A DNA stretch of 21,858 nucleotides, from the NCBI GenBank assembly GCA_022573485.1, contig JACZTW010000017.1, forward strand, positions 1 to 21,858. Reading direction: 5' to 3'. Source of the DNA: Planctomycetota bacterium (GTDB taxonomy: Bacteria > Planctomycetota > Phycisphaerae > UBA1845 > CAIVHJ01). The notes below the pieces were generated by a model. It searched no databases and had not been told where the DNA came from. It was given only the letters and a program-made list of their open reading frames with translations. This document shows positions 8,278-16,146 of this stretch, one piece after another. Each line of letters begins with the position of its first letter. Positions within the stretch are counted from its first letter, which is position 1. The translations under genes were made by a program, and so were the position numbers.

Positions 8278-9714
8278 ATGTCCATCAAAACCGGCAGGAC
8301 GAATCTCAAATGGGATGCCCGCGTCATTGCCGCCAAACAGTGCGGCACGGTCGAGCAAGTGCTGCTCGGCTGCGCGGACCGGGCGGGCTTGGCCGTGCTG
8401 GAAAGCCGCTGTGGTCACGAGACTTATGGCCGCTATTCGTTTGTGACTTTCGATCCAGTCACGACGCTCCGCTGCGATGACCGGAACGGCGTGGACCCAT
8501 TCGACGCGTTAGACGATGCAGTGTTGCGCTTCGGGATCGAATCCGACGAAGACGCCCTGCCGTTCGTCGGCGGCTGGGTGGGCTATCTGGCCTACGAGGC
8601 CGGCCGCTTTCTGGAACGCCTGCCGCAACAAACCCAACGCGACCTTGATCTTCCGTTCGCCTGCTTCGGCCTGTACGACACGCTGGCCGTCTTCGACCAT
8701 CTTCATGAGCGTTGGCACGTCGCCGGTGTGGAGCTGCCCGCCGAATTCGCTCCGCATCGACCCAAACTCGCCGAGCGGTTGGACCACATGGAGTCGCTGA
8801 TCACAGCCGCCGCAGATCAGCCGCCGCCGCCCGTAACCATACCACCGGCCACTCGCTCTGACGTGCTCCAGAATCGCGATGAGTATGTTCGCGGCGTGCG
8901 GAGAATTCTCGAATACATCCGCGCGGGGGATATCTATCAAGCCAACCTCACGACGCGGTTTGGCGTCCCTATGTCCGACAACAGCATTGACTTGTATCGG
9001 GCGCTGCGGCGCCACAACCCCGCCGACTACATGGCTTATCTCGGCTGCGGTGACCATCAAGTGTTGTGTTCGTCGCCCGAACTCTTCCTGCACGTCGAGG
9101 GTGACCGAGTTCTCACCCGGCCCATCAAAGGCACACGGGCGCGGGCGAGCGATGCCACGGAGGACCGCGCCGTCATGGCGGAACTGCTGGCCAGCGAGAA
9201 GGATCTGGCAGAACTGGCGATGATCGTCGACCTCGAACGTAACGATATCGGCCGAGTGTGTGATGAAGTGTCGATCGACTGGCCGCCGACGGTCGAGACT
9301 TATACGACCGTGCATCACCTCGTCGCCGACGTGCGCGGCCGACTCGGTGAATCGAATCCCCAAGCCGAAGGCTGGGTGCCGCACGCGGAATCGGTGATTG
9401 ACATCCTGCGCGCGACTTTCCCCGGCGGTTCGATTACGGGCGCGCCGAAGATTCGAGCCATGGAGATCATCGACGAACTCGAAACCGTCGCCCGTGGCCC
9501 GTACTGCGGATCGATCGGCTACATCGGCTTCGACGGCCGCATGGCCATGAACATCGCCATTCGCACCATGATCGTCAAAGATGGCCGGGCCTACGTCCAC
9601 GCCGGCAGCGGCATCGTCGCCGACAGCGACCCCGAATCGGAATACCGCGAGACCATGGCCAAGGCGAAGGGAATGTTGGCCGCTTTGGGGGTCAGTGTAT
9701 TCAGTACTCGGTAG
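8278..9714 (+). CDS. pabB: Aminodeoxychorismate synthase component I (PabB)
   Basis: A 479-residue chorismate-using enzyme of the PabB/TrpE family. PabB turns chorismate plus ammonia (from the PabA glutaminase) into 4-amino-4-deoxychorismate for folate synthesis in the cytoplasm. The C-terminal chorismate-binding domain shows DIYQANLTTRF, SSPELFL, PIKGTR with K284, MIVDLERNDIGRVC, FPGGSITGAPKIRAMEII and AGSGIVADSDPESEY. The Lys in PIKGT is typical of PabB; anthranilate synthases have Ala there. The N-terminal region contains GGWVGYLAYEAGR, the usual PabB signature. The frame is open back to a GTG at 8236, but that codon coincides with the candidate -35 element, so ATG 8278 is preferred. No pabA or pabC is in the window. 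The last residues (VFSTR) and the stop codon are encoded inside a repetitive stretch. Confidence 0.93.
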   Translation: MSIKTGRTNLKWDARVIAAKQCGTVEQVLLGCADRAGLAVLESRCGHETYGRYSFVTFDPVTTLRCDDRNGVDPFDALDDAVLRFGIESDEDALPFVGGWVGYLAYEAGRFLERLPQQTQRDLDLPFACFGLYDTLAVFDHLHERWHVAGVELPAEFAPHRPKLAERLDHMESLITAAADQPPPPVTIPPATRSDVLQNRDEYVRGVRRILEYIRAGDIYQANLTTRFGVPMSDNSIDLYRALRRHNPADYMAYLGCGDHQVLCSSPELFLHVEGDRVLTRPIKGTRARASDATEDRAVMAELLASEKDLAELAMIVDLERNDIGRVCDEVSIDWPPTVETYTTVHHLVADVRGRLGESNPQAEGWVPHAESVIDILRATFPGGSITGAPKIRAMEIIDELETVARGPYCGSIGYIGFDGRMAMNIAIRTMIVKDGRAYVHAGSGIVADSDPESEYRETMAKAKGMLAALGVSVFSTR

Positions 9715-9745
9715 TCAGTAACCAGTAGCGAGTAACGAGTAGCAA
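9701..9745. repeat. Short degenerate AGTA/CGAGT repeat over the pabB stop codon
   Basis: The run is built from reiterated AGT-A, AGTAGCGAGTA and ACGAGTAGC words and spans the end of pabB and the start of the intergenic region. It looks like the low-complexity intergenic repeats found in some bacterial genomes. It supplies the last codons and the TAG stop of pabB. Confidence 0.5.
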
Positions 9746-9820
9746 GTTGAAAGCGGTCGAGCTGCAAATCGGGGTTGCGGGCATCTGCGTTGAGAATCCG
9801 CGCGAGCCACTCCGGATTGT

Positions 9821-9849
9821 TTGGAACCATACCGACTGCGGGATAGAAT
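9821..9849 (+). promoter_or_regulatory. Candidate sigma70-type promoter for the Ser/Thr kinase gene
   Basis: TTGGAA at 9821-9826 and TAGAAT at 9844-9849 have a 17-base spacer. The same TTG could be read as a far-upstream start codon of the kinase ORF; its match to a -35 box supports the ATG at 9920 instead, with a leader of about 64 bases. Confidence 0.45.
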
Positions 9850-9919
9850 GGTTGATAGAGACCTTCCCGCCCGTGCCGGGCAGAGAAGGGGAGCGGTGTA
9901 TCGGCCTATTGGGGCGACC

Positions 9920-11809
9920 ATGTCCGAGTGTCTCAGCTTCACGCGCATCCTGCAATATAGCCGCGGCGAAACGGAAGTTTCGCCGGCGGAGCGGGAGCAT
10001 CTGCACAGTTGCCCACAATGCGAGGAGCAACTCAAGCTGGCCAGCGACGACACCGCGCTGGAAGACACGCTCCGCGAGGCGGCTCGCGAGTCGGGCGGCA
10101 GCAAGCTGGCCACCACATCCGTGATCGGCGACTACGAAATCGTGCGCGAGATCGGCCGAGGCGGCATGGGCGTGGTGTACGAAGCCGTGCAGCGCAGTCT
10201 CAATCGGTCCGTAGCACTGAAAGTGCTGCCGGCGCTGCTGCATTCCCTGCGGCCTGAAAGCGGCGAGCGGTTCAAAGCCGAAGCCGCCGCGGCGGCGCGC
10301 TTGCAGCATCCCAACATCGTGCCCATTTACGATTATGGACAGGATCAGGATTGCCACTACTACGCGATGGAACTGATCCGCGGGCAGTCGCTCGGTGAAC
10401 TCGTCAAAGAGCACGCGGAAGCCTCGGACGACGCCGGCTCTCATCCCGTGAATCAAGGATCGGACTACTATCGGCGTGTGGCGGGCTGGATGGCCGACGT
10501 GGCCGACGCTCTGCATTTCGCCCACGACGCCGGCGTGATCCATCGCGACATTAAACCGAACAACCTCATCCTCTGCGAGACCGGCCGCGTGATGGTCAGC
10601 GATTTCGGGCTGGCTAAGGACATGACACAGGAGGCGGCCACACGCAGCGGGCAGCTCATGGGCACTTGGCGCTATATGAGCCCGGAGCAAGTGCGCGACG
10701 GCGGGGCGAATGTCGATCAACGTACGGACATTTACTCGCTGGGGGCGACACTTTACGAACTGTTGACATTTCAGCCGGCGATCCCGGGCGGCCACGAACA
10801 CGAAATGATCCAGAAAGTGCTGGAGCATGAACCGACTTCGCCGCGGAAGATCATCCCGCGGATTCCGAACGATCTGGAAGTGATCTGCCTGAGGGCGATG
10901 GCCAAGGACGTCGGGGCGCGCTATCCGACGGCGGCAGAGCTGAGTGCCGATCTGCGGCGGTTCCTCAACGACGAACCGATCCGCGCTCGCCGGACCGAAC
11001 TGCACGTGCGGCTGGGCAAGTACGTTCGTCGCCATCGGTACTCTGTAGCGGTGATATTGGTGGGGGTCTTCGTCACGACCAGCATCATATCAACAGCCGC
11101 CTACCTGGATTTAGCCCGCGAGCGCGCTGAGCTGAGCGGTTATTTCGCGGGCGTTCTCGTCACGACGGCCAAGAACCACCTCGATGCCGGTCACTACAAT
11201 CAGGCCATCCAGGTGTATTCCAATGCGCTCGCACACGACCCGAGTCTGACGTACGTCTATGCTTCCCGTGCATCGGCCTATGCCGAAGTGGGCCGGCTCG
11301 AGGAGGCCATCCAGGATCTGGACCGCGCTATCGAGTTGAGTCCCCTGCGGGCCGGGCCTTTCTTCCGGCGGGGCGTGCTGCGCCTCATCCAAGACAACGC
11401 CACGGCAGCGGCGGTCGACTTCGAACACGCGTTGCGTTTGAATCCGAACGACGACTCCGCGCGTGTGTTTCGCTTTATCGCCAAGCGACAGGCGGGCGGC
11501 GGCGATCTCGAAGATGCGAGGATCCTGCTCGAAGGACGCCGTTCACACGTGCAGGGAGACTACTTATCGCTTCTGGCGGATTTCCTCGCCGGCGTCGGCG
11601 ATGATCTCGATTTGATCGTTGCCGCAACACCCACACCGGGGTTGCAGGCGTTGGTCTATTGTGCCGCTGCGGAAATGACGCGACTCGATGGTGATTCGAC
11701 ACAGGCCGCTCGGTGGTTTCAAGCGAGTATCGACGCTAACGATACACCCGGCGTCATGCGCCTGTTCTGTAAGGCACAGCTTGCCGACATCAACAGCGTG
11801 GAACCATAG
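9920..11809 (+). CDS. Membrane Ser/Thr protein kinase with N-terminal zinc-finger-like motif and C-terminal TPRs
   Basis: A 629-residue Hanks-type kinase. The N-terminal segment has C4 and then H27-x3-C31-x2-C34 in HLHSCPQCEEQ, with LQYSRGETEVSPAE between: the pattern of an anti-sigma-type zinc finger (zf-HC2). The kinase domain (about 72-345) has the Gly loop GRGGMG at 79-84, VALK with K101, HRDIKPNN with D210, DFGLA with D228 and MSPEQ at 253-257, so all catalytic residues are present. One transmembrane helix follows (about 375-398, VAVILVGVFVTTSIIST), then three TPR-like repeats (about 410-520), presumably outside the cytoplasm, and a TPR-poor tail. It likely phosphorylates cytoplasmic proteins in response to an envelope signal or TPR partner. 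Start ATG 9920 is chosen because it begins the zinc-finger motif; the longer TTG 9821 form adds 33 residues of no family character. Confidence 0.92.
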   Translation: MSECLSFTRILQYSRGETEVSPAEREHLHSCPQCEEQLKLASDDTALEDTLREAARESGGSKLATTSVIGDYEIVREIGRGGMGVVYEAVQRSLNRSVALKVLPALLHSLRPESGERFKAEAAAAARLQHPNIVPIYDYGQDQDCHYYAMELIRGQSLGELVKEHAEASDDAGSHPVNQGSDYYRRVAGWMADVADALHFAHDAGVIHRDIKPNNLILCETGRVMVSDFGLAKDMTQEAATRSGQLMGTWRYMSPEQVRDGGANVDQRTDIYSLGATLYELLTFQPAIPGGHEHEMIQKVLEHEPTSPRKIIPRIPNDLEVICLRAMAKDVGARYPTAAELSADLRRFLNDEPIRARRTELHVRLGKYVRRHRYSVAVILVGVFVTTSIISTAAYLDLARERAELSGYFAGVLVTTAKNHLDAGHYNQAIQVYSNALAHDPSLTYVYASRASAYAEVGRLEEAIQDLDRAIELSPLRAGPFFRRGVLRLIQDNATAAAVDFEHALRLNPNDDSARVFRFIAKRQAGGGDLEDARILLEGRRSHVQGDYLSLLADFLAGVGDDLDLIVAATPTPGLQALVYCAAAEMTRLDGDSTQAARWFQASIDANDTPGVMRLFCKAQLADINSVEP

Positions 11810-11882
11810 AGAGGACACTCGTCATAACAACAACCTTTATCGCCCTTCTCACGGGTTGCACAGGACGCCGCGTCTGCTAAAT

Positions 11883-11954
11883 CCCGGCGCGCCGGGAAAG
11901 TCACTGCGAAGCACCCTGCCGGTGGCTTGCCATGCGTGGCTTGCCGTTTGGCAG
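11883..11954. repeat. Intergenic palindrome plus copy of a dispersed repeat
   Basis: CCCGGCGCGCCGGG at 11883-11896 repeats the palindrome at 6550 and 21002. Just after it, 11908-11926 matches 18236-18254 (17 of 19), and 11936-11954 matches 18294-18312 (18 of 19), with a different spacer between the two blocks. It lies between the convergent kinase and metK genes. Confidence 0.55.
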
Positions 11955-12046
11955 TCCACCTGACGGCGATTCGGACCTGTATGCGGATTGCATTGACGGT
12001 GCGGGATTCGAAGAATCCGACAGTGGGTTGATCGACGCGCAGCGGG

Positions 12047-13261
12047 TCACTTCATATACTTGGCGGCCGCTTTCTTCAGCTTCGGCGCGGCATCGAGTCG
12101 TTCCCAAGTGAATCCCGGCCCCTTCCGGCCGAAATGGCCGTGACGGGCCGTTTCTTTGTAGATCGGGCGGAGCAGATTCAGCCTCTTGATGATCCCGCGC
12201 GGGGTAAGGTCGAAGTGGTCGTGGATCAGTCCTTCGATGCGGCTCTCCGAAATGCGCCCGGAACACTGCGTGTCAACCAAAACGCTCACTGGTTCTGCCA
12301 CGCCGATCGCATAGGCCAACTGCAACTCGCAAACATCTGCCAACCCCGCAGCCACGATGTTCTTGGCCACGTAGCGGGCCATGTAGCTGGCCGACCGATC
12401 GACCTTGCTGGGATCTTTTCCGGAAAACGCCCCGCCGCCGTGGGCGCCGCGCCCGCCATAAGTATCAACGATGATCTTCCTGCCGGTCAGCCCGCAATCG
12501 CCCTGCGGCCCGCCGACCACGAAACGGCCCGTCGGGTTGATGTGATACTTGATCTTGCCGTTTGCGAGTTCCGGCGGCAGCACCGGCTTGATCACTTTAT
12601 CGACGATCTCCTGCTCAGCTTTTCTGGTGAGATTGCCCTTGCCGCGGTGGGTGCAGACCGACTCGTCATGCTGCGTGCTGATCACGATCGTATGGATGCG
12701 GTGCGGCTTGCCGTTCTTGTATTCTATGGTGACCTGGCTCTTGCTGTCCGGGCGCAACCACTTGATAATGCCTTCCTGCCGAACCTTCGCCAGCCGCTCG
12801 ACCAGGCGATGCGCCAAGTGAATCGGCAACGGCATATAGGTGGGTGTCTCCCGGCAAGCGAATCCGAACATCAAACCCTGATCGCCGGCGCCCTGAGACT
12901 TGTGCTTGCCCTTGCCGGCCGAGACCCCCTGCGAGATGTCCGCGGACTGCTCGTCGAGCGTGCTGATCACGGCGCAGGTTTCGTAATCGAAGCCCATCGA
13001 GGCGTCTGTATAGCCGATTTCCTTGATGGTATTGCGAACAACCTTGGGGATATCGACGTAAGCCTTGCTGGTCACCTCGCCCGCGATCACCGCCATGCCG
13101 GTGGTAACCATCGTCTCGCAAGCCACTCGGCTGTTCTTGTCCTGGCGGAGCAGCGCATCCAAGACTGCATCGCTGATTTGGTCAGCGACTTTGTCGGGGT
13201 GCCCCATCGACACCGACTCGGAAGTGAACAAATGTTTGGCTCGACCGTTGTGGTTTTTCAA
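12047..13261 (-). CDS. metK: S-adenosylmethionine synthetase
   Basis: A 404-residue enzyme making S-adenosylmethionine from ATP and methionine in the cytoplasm. It shows the family signatures: TSESVSMGHPDKVADQISD at the N-terminus (GHPDK at 20-24), GAGDQGLMFG at 124-133, and GGGAFSGKDPSKVDRSA beginning near 275, with YAIGVAEPVSV further on. The ORF is open back to an ATG at 13303, but a TTG at 13261 has GAGGAG six bases upstream and yields an N-terminus (MKNHNGRAKHLFTSESV) of usual length, so TTG is preferred. The C-terminus (RHGHFGRKGPGFTWERLD) is typical. The gene stands alone, convergent with the kinase gene and divergent from the PepSY-like gene. The long ORF on the opposite strand is a shadow. 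Confidence 0.97.
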   Translation of the reverse strand: MKNHNGRAKHLFTSESVSMGHPDKVADQISDAVLDALLRQDKNSRVACETMVTTGMAVIAGEVTSKAYVDIPKVVRNTIKEIGYTDASMGFDYETCAVISTLDEQSADISQGVSAGKGKHKSQGAGDQGLMFGFACRETPTYMPLPIHLAHRLVERLAKVRQEGIIKWLRPDSKSQVTIEYKNGKPHRIHTIVISTQHDESVCTHRGKGNLTRKAEQEIVDKVIKPVLPPELANGKIKYHINPTGRFVVGGPQGDCGLTGRKIIVDTYGGRGAHGGGAFSGKDPSKVDRSASYMARYVAKNIVAAGLADVCELQLAYAIGVAEPVSVLVDTQCSGRISESRIEGLIHDHFDLTPRGIIKRLNLLRPIYKETARHGHFGRKGPGFTWERLDAAPKLKKAAAKYMK

Positions 13262-13267
13262 TGGTTT

Positions 13268-13273
13268 CTCCTC
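13268..13273 (-). promoter_or_regulatory. Ribosome binding site that sets the metK TTG start
   Basis: The minus strand reads GAGGAG, six bases before TTG 13261. No comparable site precedes ATG 13303, so this site decides the start. Confidence 0.7.
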
Positions 13274-13318
13274 GTCGAGAAGGGCGTCGCTTCGCGATCG
13301 CATCCATTCGGGACCACT

Positions 13319-13347
13319 ATGTTAGACGCCCTCGTAGCTGTTGACAA
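13319..13347 (-). promoter_or_regulatory. Candidate sigma70-type promoter for metK
   Basis: On the minus strand TTGTCA (13347-13342) and TAACAT (13324-13319) are separated by exactly 17 bases; matches are 5/6 and 4/6. The start of transcription would be near 13312, giving a leader of about 50 bases, too short for a SAM riboswitch aptamer. Confidence 0.55.
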
Positions 13348-13489
13348 CTTTTTAAGAGGAAACGCTGTGAAATCCGCGTTTTCGCGGAACCAACGTAGGG
13401 CCGGCGTGTCTAAACAATTGTGGTCCGGCAGGGCCTGGACCAAGGTGACAATTGACAGGCCATGCAGGGAAGGACGATGATGAGGAGCG

Positions 13490-13924
13490 TTGTTCAAATC
13501 ATTTCGTGGATGGGCGTGCGAAGTGTTCAGTAGCCTCTCGATCAGGACGCTGCGGAAGGTTCACCTCTACTTGAGCTGCGCCGTTGCGCCATTGCTCTTG
13601 TTCTTCATCATTTCGGGTTCCTGGCAAACGTTCATGCTGCACCGCGGCACCAAAGACAACACCTACAGGCCGCCGGCCATCGTGGCTCAGCTCTCAGCGG
13701 TCCACACCACTCAAAGTCTCCCCAGGGCTGAAGGGGCATCGACGGAGAAGACCCCGTTTCGTATCATTGTCCTATTGATGTCTGTCGGCTTGGTGCTCAC
13801 CATTTCGATCGGCGTCATCATGGCCTTTCGCGTATCGCAACGGAAACGACTGGTGTGGATGACCTTGACGGCGGGCGCGGCGGTCCCCGCACTCGTCGTC
13901 TTACTGGAGCTGGCATTGCGGTGA
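13490..13924 (+). CDS. Small PepSY-TM-like membrane protein
   Basis: A 144-residue protein with three predicted helices: 25-46 (KVHLYLSCAVAPLLLFFIIS), 91-113 and 121-143. The first helix, with its Lys-Val-His start and the APLLLFFIISG sequence, followed by GSWQTFMLHRGTKDNTYRPP, resembles the PepSY-associated transmembrane segment and small proteins related to it; no periplasmic PepSY domain is present, only a short loop of about 45 residues. The TTG start at 13490 has a GAGGAG run only two bases away, which is too close; a GTG at 13523 is an alternative. Its stop codon overlaps the GTG start of the next gene (GTGA), which implies coupled translation and a shared role. Function is unknown. Confidence 0.7.
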   Translation: MFKSFRGWACEVFSSLSIRTLRKVHLYLSCAVAPLLLFFIISGSWQTFMLHRGTKDNTYRPPAIVAQLSAVHTTQSLPRAEGASTEKTPFRIIVLLMSVGLVLTISIGVIMAFRVSQRKRLVWMTLTAGAAVPALVVLLELALR

Positions 13925-14799
13925 ACCATCTCATCAAACAACCAGAAGGCGGGCAAGTCTTGTCGAGGGCTTGGCTGGTTATGACGGTTTCCTGCACGTT
14001 GTTTGCGCCGGCCGCGCTCGGCGGCGAGAATGCGCTTCAGAAGAAAGTACAACAAGTACGCGCGATCGTCGGGCCGGGCTTCGCGGTCGCTGTTCAGAAG
14101 CCGTTCGTCGTGGTCAGCGATCAGAGCGAAGAGGACTTCCGCTACTCCCGCGAACACACCATCGGCTGGGCCGTGCGCCTGCTCAAGCGGGACTTCTTCG
14201 ACAAGGATCCGCATCGGCCCCTGGTGATCTATCTGTTTGACGGCAAAGACTCCTACCGCAAATATGCCAAGAGATTCTTCGACGATGAGCCGGAGACGCC
14301 CTTCGGCTATTACTCTGAATCTGATGACGCGCTGATCATGAACATCGCCACGGGAGGCGGAACGCTGGTCCACGAAATCGTCCATCCGTTCATGGAGGCG
14401 GACTTTCCCAAGTGCCCGGCGTGGTACAACGAAGGCCTGGGCTCGCTGTTCGAGGCCTGCCGCGAGCACAACGGGCACATCGAAGGCCTGGTCAACTGGC
14501 GGCTGCCCGTGCTGAAGGAGGGCCTCCGCAACGGTCAACTCGTGCCCCTGAAGAAGCTGCTCGCGACGACAAGCGACGAGTTCTACGCCGATCCGGGCGG
14601 AATGCACTATGCTGAGGCGCGGTACTTGCTCCATTACGTTCAGTCCCGCGGCAAGCTCCGCGAGTTCCACAAGCAATTCAAAGCCCATGCAACTACGGAT
14701 CCAACCGGATCACAGACGCTCTGCCGCGTTGTGGGTTTCAAGTCCATCGCCGAACTGCAAGCCGATTGGCTCATATGGGTCGCGAACTTGAAATCCTGA
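13921..14799 (+). CDS. Secreted HExxH metallopeptidase candidate
   Basis: A 292-residue protein reading from GTG 13921, which overlaps the preceding stop. The N-terminal hydrophobic stretch (about 15-33, ending FAPAALGGENA) looks like a signal peptide; ATG 13981 is an alternative start with a shorter signal. The core has VHEIVHPFMEADF with H151, E152 and H155, then WYNEGLGSLFE with E171, the zinc-binding HExxH...E arrangement of gluzincin (MA-clan) peptidases such as DUF1570-type proteins. The C-terminal part is helical (YAEARYLLHYVQSRGKLREF). It likely acts in the periplasm or outside the cell, but substrate and activity are inferred. An ORF extension back to 13855 exists but would overlap the upstream gene further. 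Confidence 0.8.
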   Translation: MNHLIKQPEGGQVLSRAWLVMTVSCTLFAPAALGGENALQKKVQQVRAIVGPGFAVAVQKPFVVVSDQSEEDFRYSREHTIGWAVRLLKRDFFDKDPHRPLVIYLFDGKDSYRKYAKRFFDDEPETPFGYYSESDDALIMNIATGGGTLVHEIVHPFMEADFPKCPAWYNEGLGSLFEACREHNGHIEGLVNWRLPVLKEGLRNGQLVPLKKLLATTSDEFYADPGGMHYAEARYLLHYVQSRGKLREFHKQFKAHATTDPTGSQTLCRVVGFKSIAELQADWLIWVANLKS

Positions 14800-14812
14800 C
14801 ATACTTATCCTC

Positions 14813-14979
14813 ACCGCAGAGATCGCTGAAAACGCCGAGTCATCCTCTTTGAGCCGGGCCCTTCAGGGTCCGGACCGGACTCGGGAACGAGCGCCGAAGG
14901 TCCGTGGCCTGAAGGCCACGGCTCAATGAGCGCCAAGCATCCCCTCTTCTTTCTCTGCGCTCTCTGCGATCTCTGCGGT
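14813..14979. repeat. Nested inverted-repeat element between convergent genes
   Basis: Outer arms: 14813-14839 against 14953-14979 (22 of 27 pair, with the first 14, ACCGCAGAGATCGC, perfect). Inner arms: 14851-14876 against 14899-14924 (21 of 26 pair) around a 22-base loop; the right inner arm itself contains GTGGCCTGAAGGCCAC. Each arm can form a long stem. A third partial copy of the outer arm, starting CACCGCAGAGGACGCAGAGG, occurs at 17196. It may serve as a bidirectional terminator for the peptidase and permease genes. Confidence 0.65.
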
Positions 14980-14984
14980 TCATC

Positions 14985-16025
14985 CTAATTCCACCGAAAC
15001 CACCGTAGCGCCAGTGCGAACGATATTCCGCCCCAAGCGGTCAGGGCAAGCAAGGGCCCGGTTTGCCCGAGCAGCGATTCGCCGTTGAGCATCACCGCGC
15101 GCAGCGCGTTGATCAACAGCGTCAGCGGCAGCGCCTGGATGAACGGCTGCAGGAAGTCCGGAAACCGATCCGACGAAAAGAAGATGCCCGACATCAGCCA
15201 CATCGGCAGCATGACCAAGTTCATCAGCCCGGAAATGGTCTCGATCCGCTTGGCCCGGCAGGCCGTCAGCAGCCCCAGCCCGCAGAACGACAGCGCCCCC
15301 ACAAACGCAACCACCATCAGCGACAGCAGACTGCCCGTCACCGGCACGCGGAAGATCAGAAACGCCCCCGCGAGCAGGAACAGCATCTCGGGAATGAAGA
15401 ACATGGCCCGCCCGCCGACCATCGACAGCAGGAAGTGGCTCCGCCGCATCGGCGTGGCCAGCAAACGCTTGAGCAAGTTGCGGACCCGCATATCAACCAG
15501 CACGAAGCCGATGCCCCACATGCCGCCGCTCATCAAGTTCATGCCAATCAAGCCCGGTACGAGAAAGTCGATATAGCGCGAGCCCGGCGCGGTCACGGTG
15601 CGATCCTCGGTCCGGATGACATCCTGCCGGCCGGCGGCACGCTGCAGCGCGTCGTCGATCCGATCGCGGGCCGCCTTGCTCTCTGGATTGGTCGGGTCGA
15701 AGTGGTACTCGTACAGGCCGTCTTCGGCGATGGTCACCACGACGGGCGTCTTGTTGTTCTTCAAGCGATCAAAGGCTTTGTCGTTCGAATACGCTTCCAC
15801 CTCGAAGCGCTCATTATCAGCGAGTGCCTCAGTAACCTGCGCCGAGGCTGTCCCCTCAACCACGACAAACCCCACCGGCGGCTCCACTTTGTTGCGAAAG
15901 GCGATCCCCAGCCCCACGATCATCAACAGTGGGAAGCCGTAGGTCCAGAAGATCGCCTCCGGCTCGCGAAAGAACTGCCGAATTCGAGTCGTGATCAGCT
16001 GCCACAGCGGGTTGTATCTATTCAT
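14985..16025 (-). CDS. ABC-2 type transporter permease
   Basis: A 346-residue membrane protein of the ABC-2 exporter family. A first helix (about 24-43, AIFWTYGFPLLMIVGLGIAF) is followed by a large loop of about 130 residues outside the membrane, then five helices in the second half, including LVPGLIGMNLMSGGMWGIGF, MLFLLAGAFLIF, LMVVAFVGALSFCGLGLL, LMNLVMLPMWLMSGIFFS and LLALTAWGGISFALAL. The PLTLLINALRAVMLNGES segment is a common ABC-2 C-terminal motif. It pairs with the ATPase gene 121 bases upstream on the same strand, so both probably form one exporter (two ATPases plus two permeases). The substrate is unknown; homologues move drugs, lipids or polysaccharides. Confidence 0.92.
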   Translation of the reverse strand: MNRYNPLWQLITTRIRQFFREPEAIFWTYGFPLLMIVGLGIAFRNKVEPPVGFVVVEGTASAQVTEALADNERFEVEAYSNDKAFDRLKNNKTPVVVTIAEDGLYEYHFDPTNPESKAARDRIDDALQRAAGRQDVIRTEDRTVTAPGSRYIDFLVPGLIGMNLMSGGMWGIGFVLVDMRVRNLLKRLLATPMRRSHFLLSMVGGRAMFFIPEMLFLLAGAFLIFRVPVTGSLLSLMVVAFVGALSFCGLGLLTACRAKRIETISGLMNLVMLPMWLMSGIFFSSDRFPDFLQPFIQALPLTLLINALRAVMLNGESLLGQTGPLLALTAWGGISFALALRWFRWN

Positions 16026-16057
16026 CCCAATTCAAACCTTGTCGTCGTGCGCCGTAG

Positions 16058-16079
16058 CGGTCGGCCTCTGTGCCGACCG
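16058..16079. repeat. Hairpin in the gap between exporter ATPase and permease genes
   Basis: CGGTCGGC and GCCGACCG are perfect 8-base arms around a 6-base loop. The element is about 35 bases before the permease start and about 70 bases after the ATPase stop, and may tune relative expression or mRNA stability inside the operon. Confidence 0.5.
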
Positions 16080-16146
16080 TGCCGTGTCGGTGAGGCGATC
16101 GCGCAGGCTCCTTAGACCCGACCGACTGCCAGCAAGACGCCGGCTG

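Noticed and set aside
9701..11035. 444-codon open frame on the minus strand opposite the kinase
   Set aside because: Antisense to all kinase catalytic motifs; rich in Arg/His as expected from a shadow frame.
11824..11880. 18-codon frame starting with ATA that contains an LTGC lipobox-like motif
   Set aside because: ATA is not a usual start, the peptide is too short for a signal peptide plus mature part, and it runs into a repeat.
12134..13480. 448-codon open frame on the plus strand opposite metK
   Set aside because: It lies antisense to a certain metK gene, and its composition reflects high-GC third-position bias; no family features.
13262..13489. SAM riboswitch before metK
   Set aside because: The predicted leader is about 50 bases and no aptamer-like set of stems was seen.
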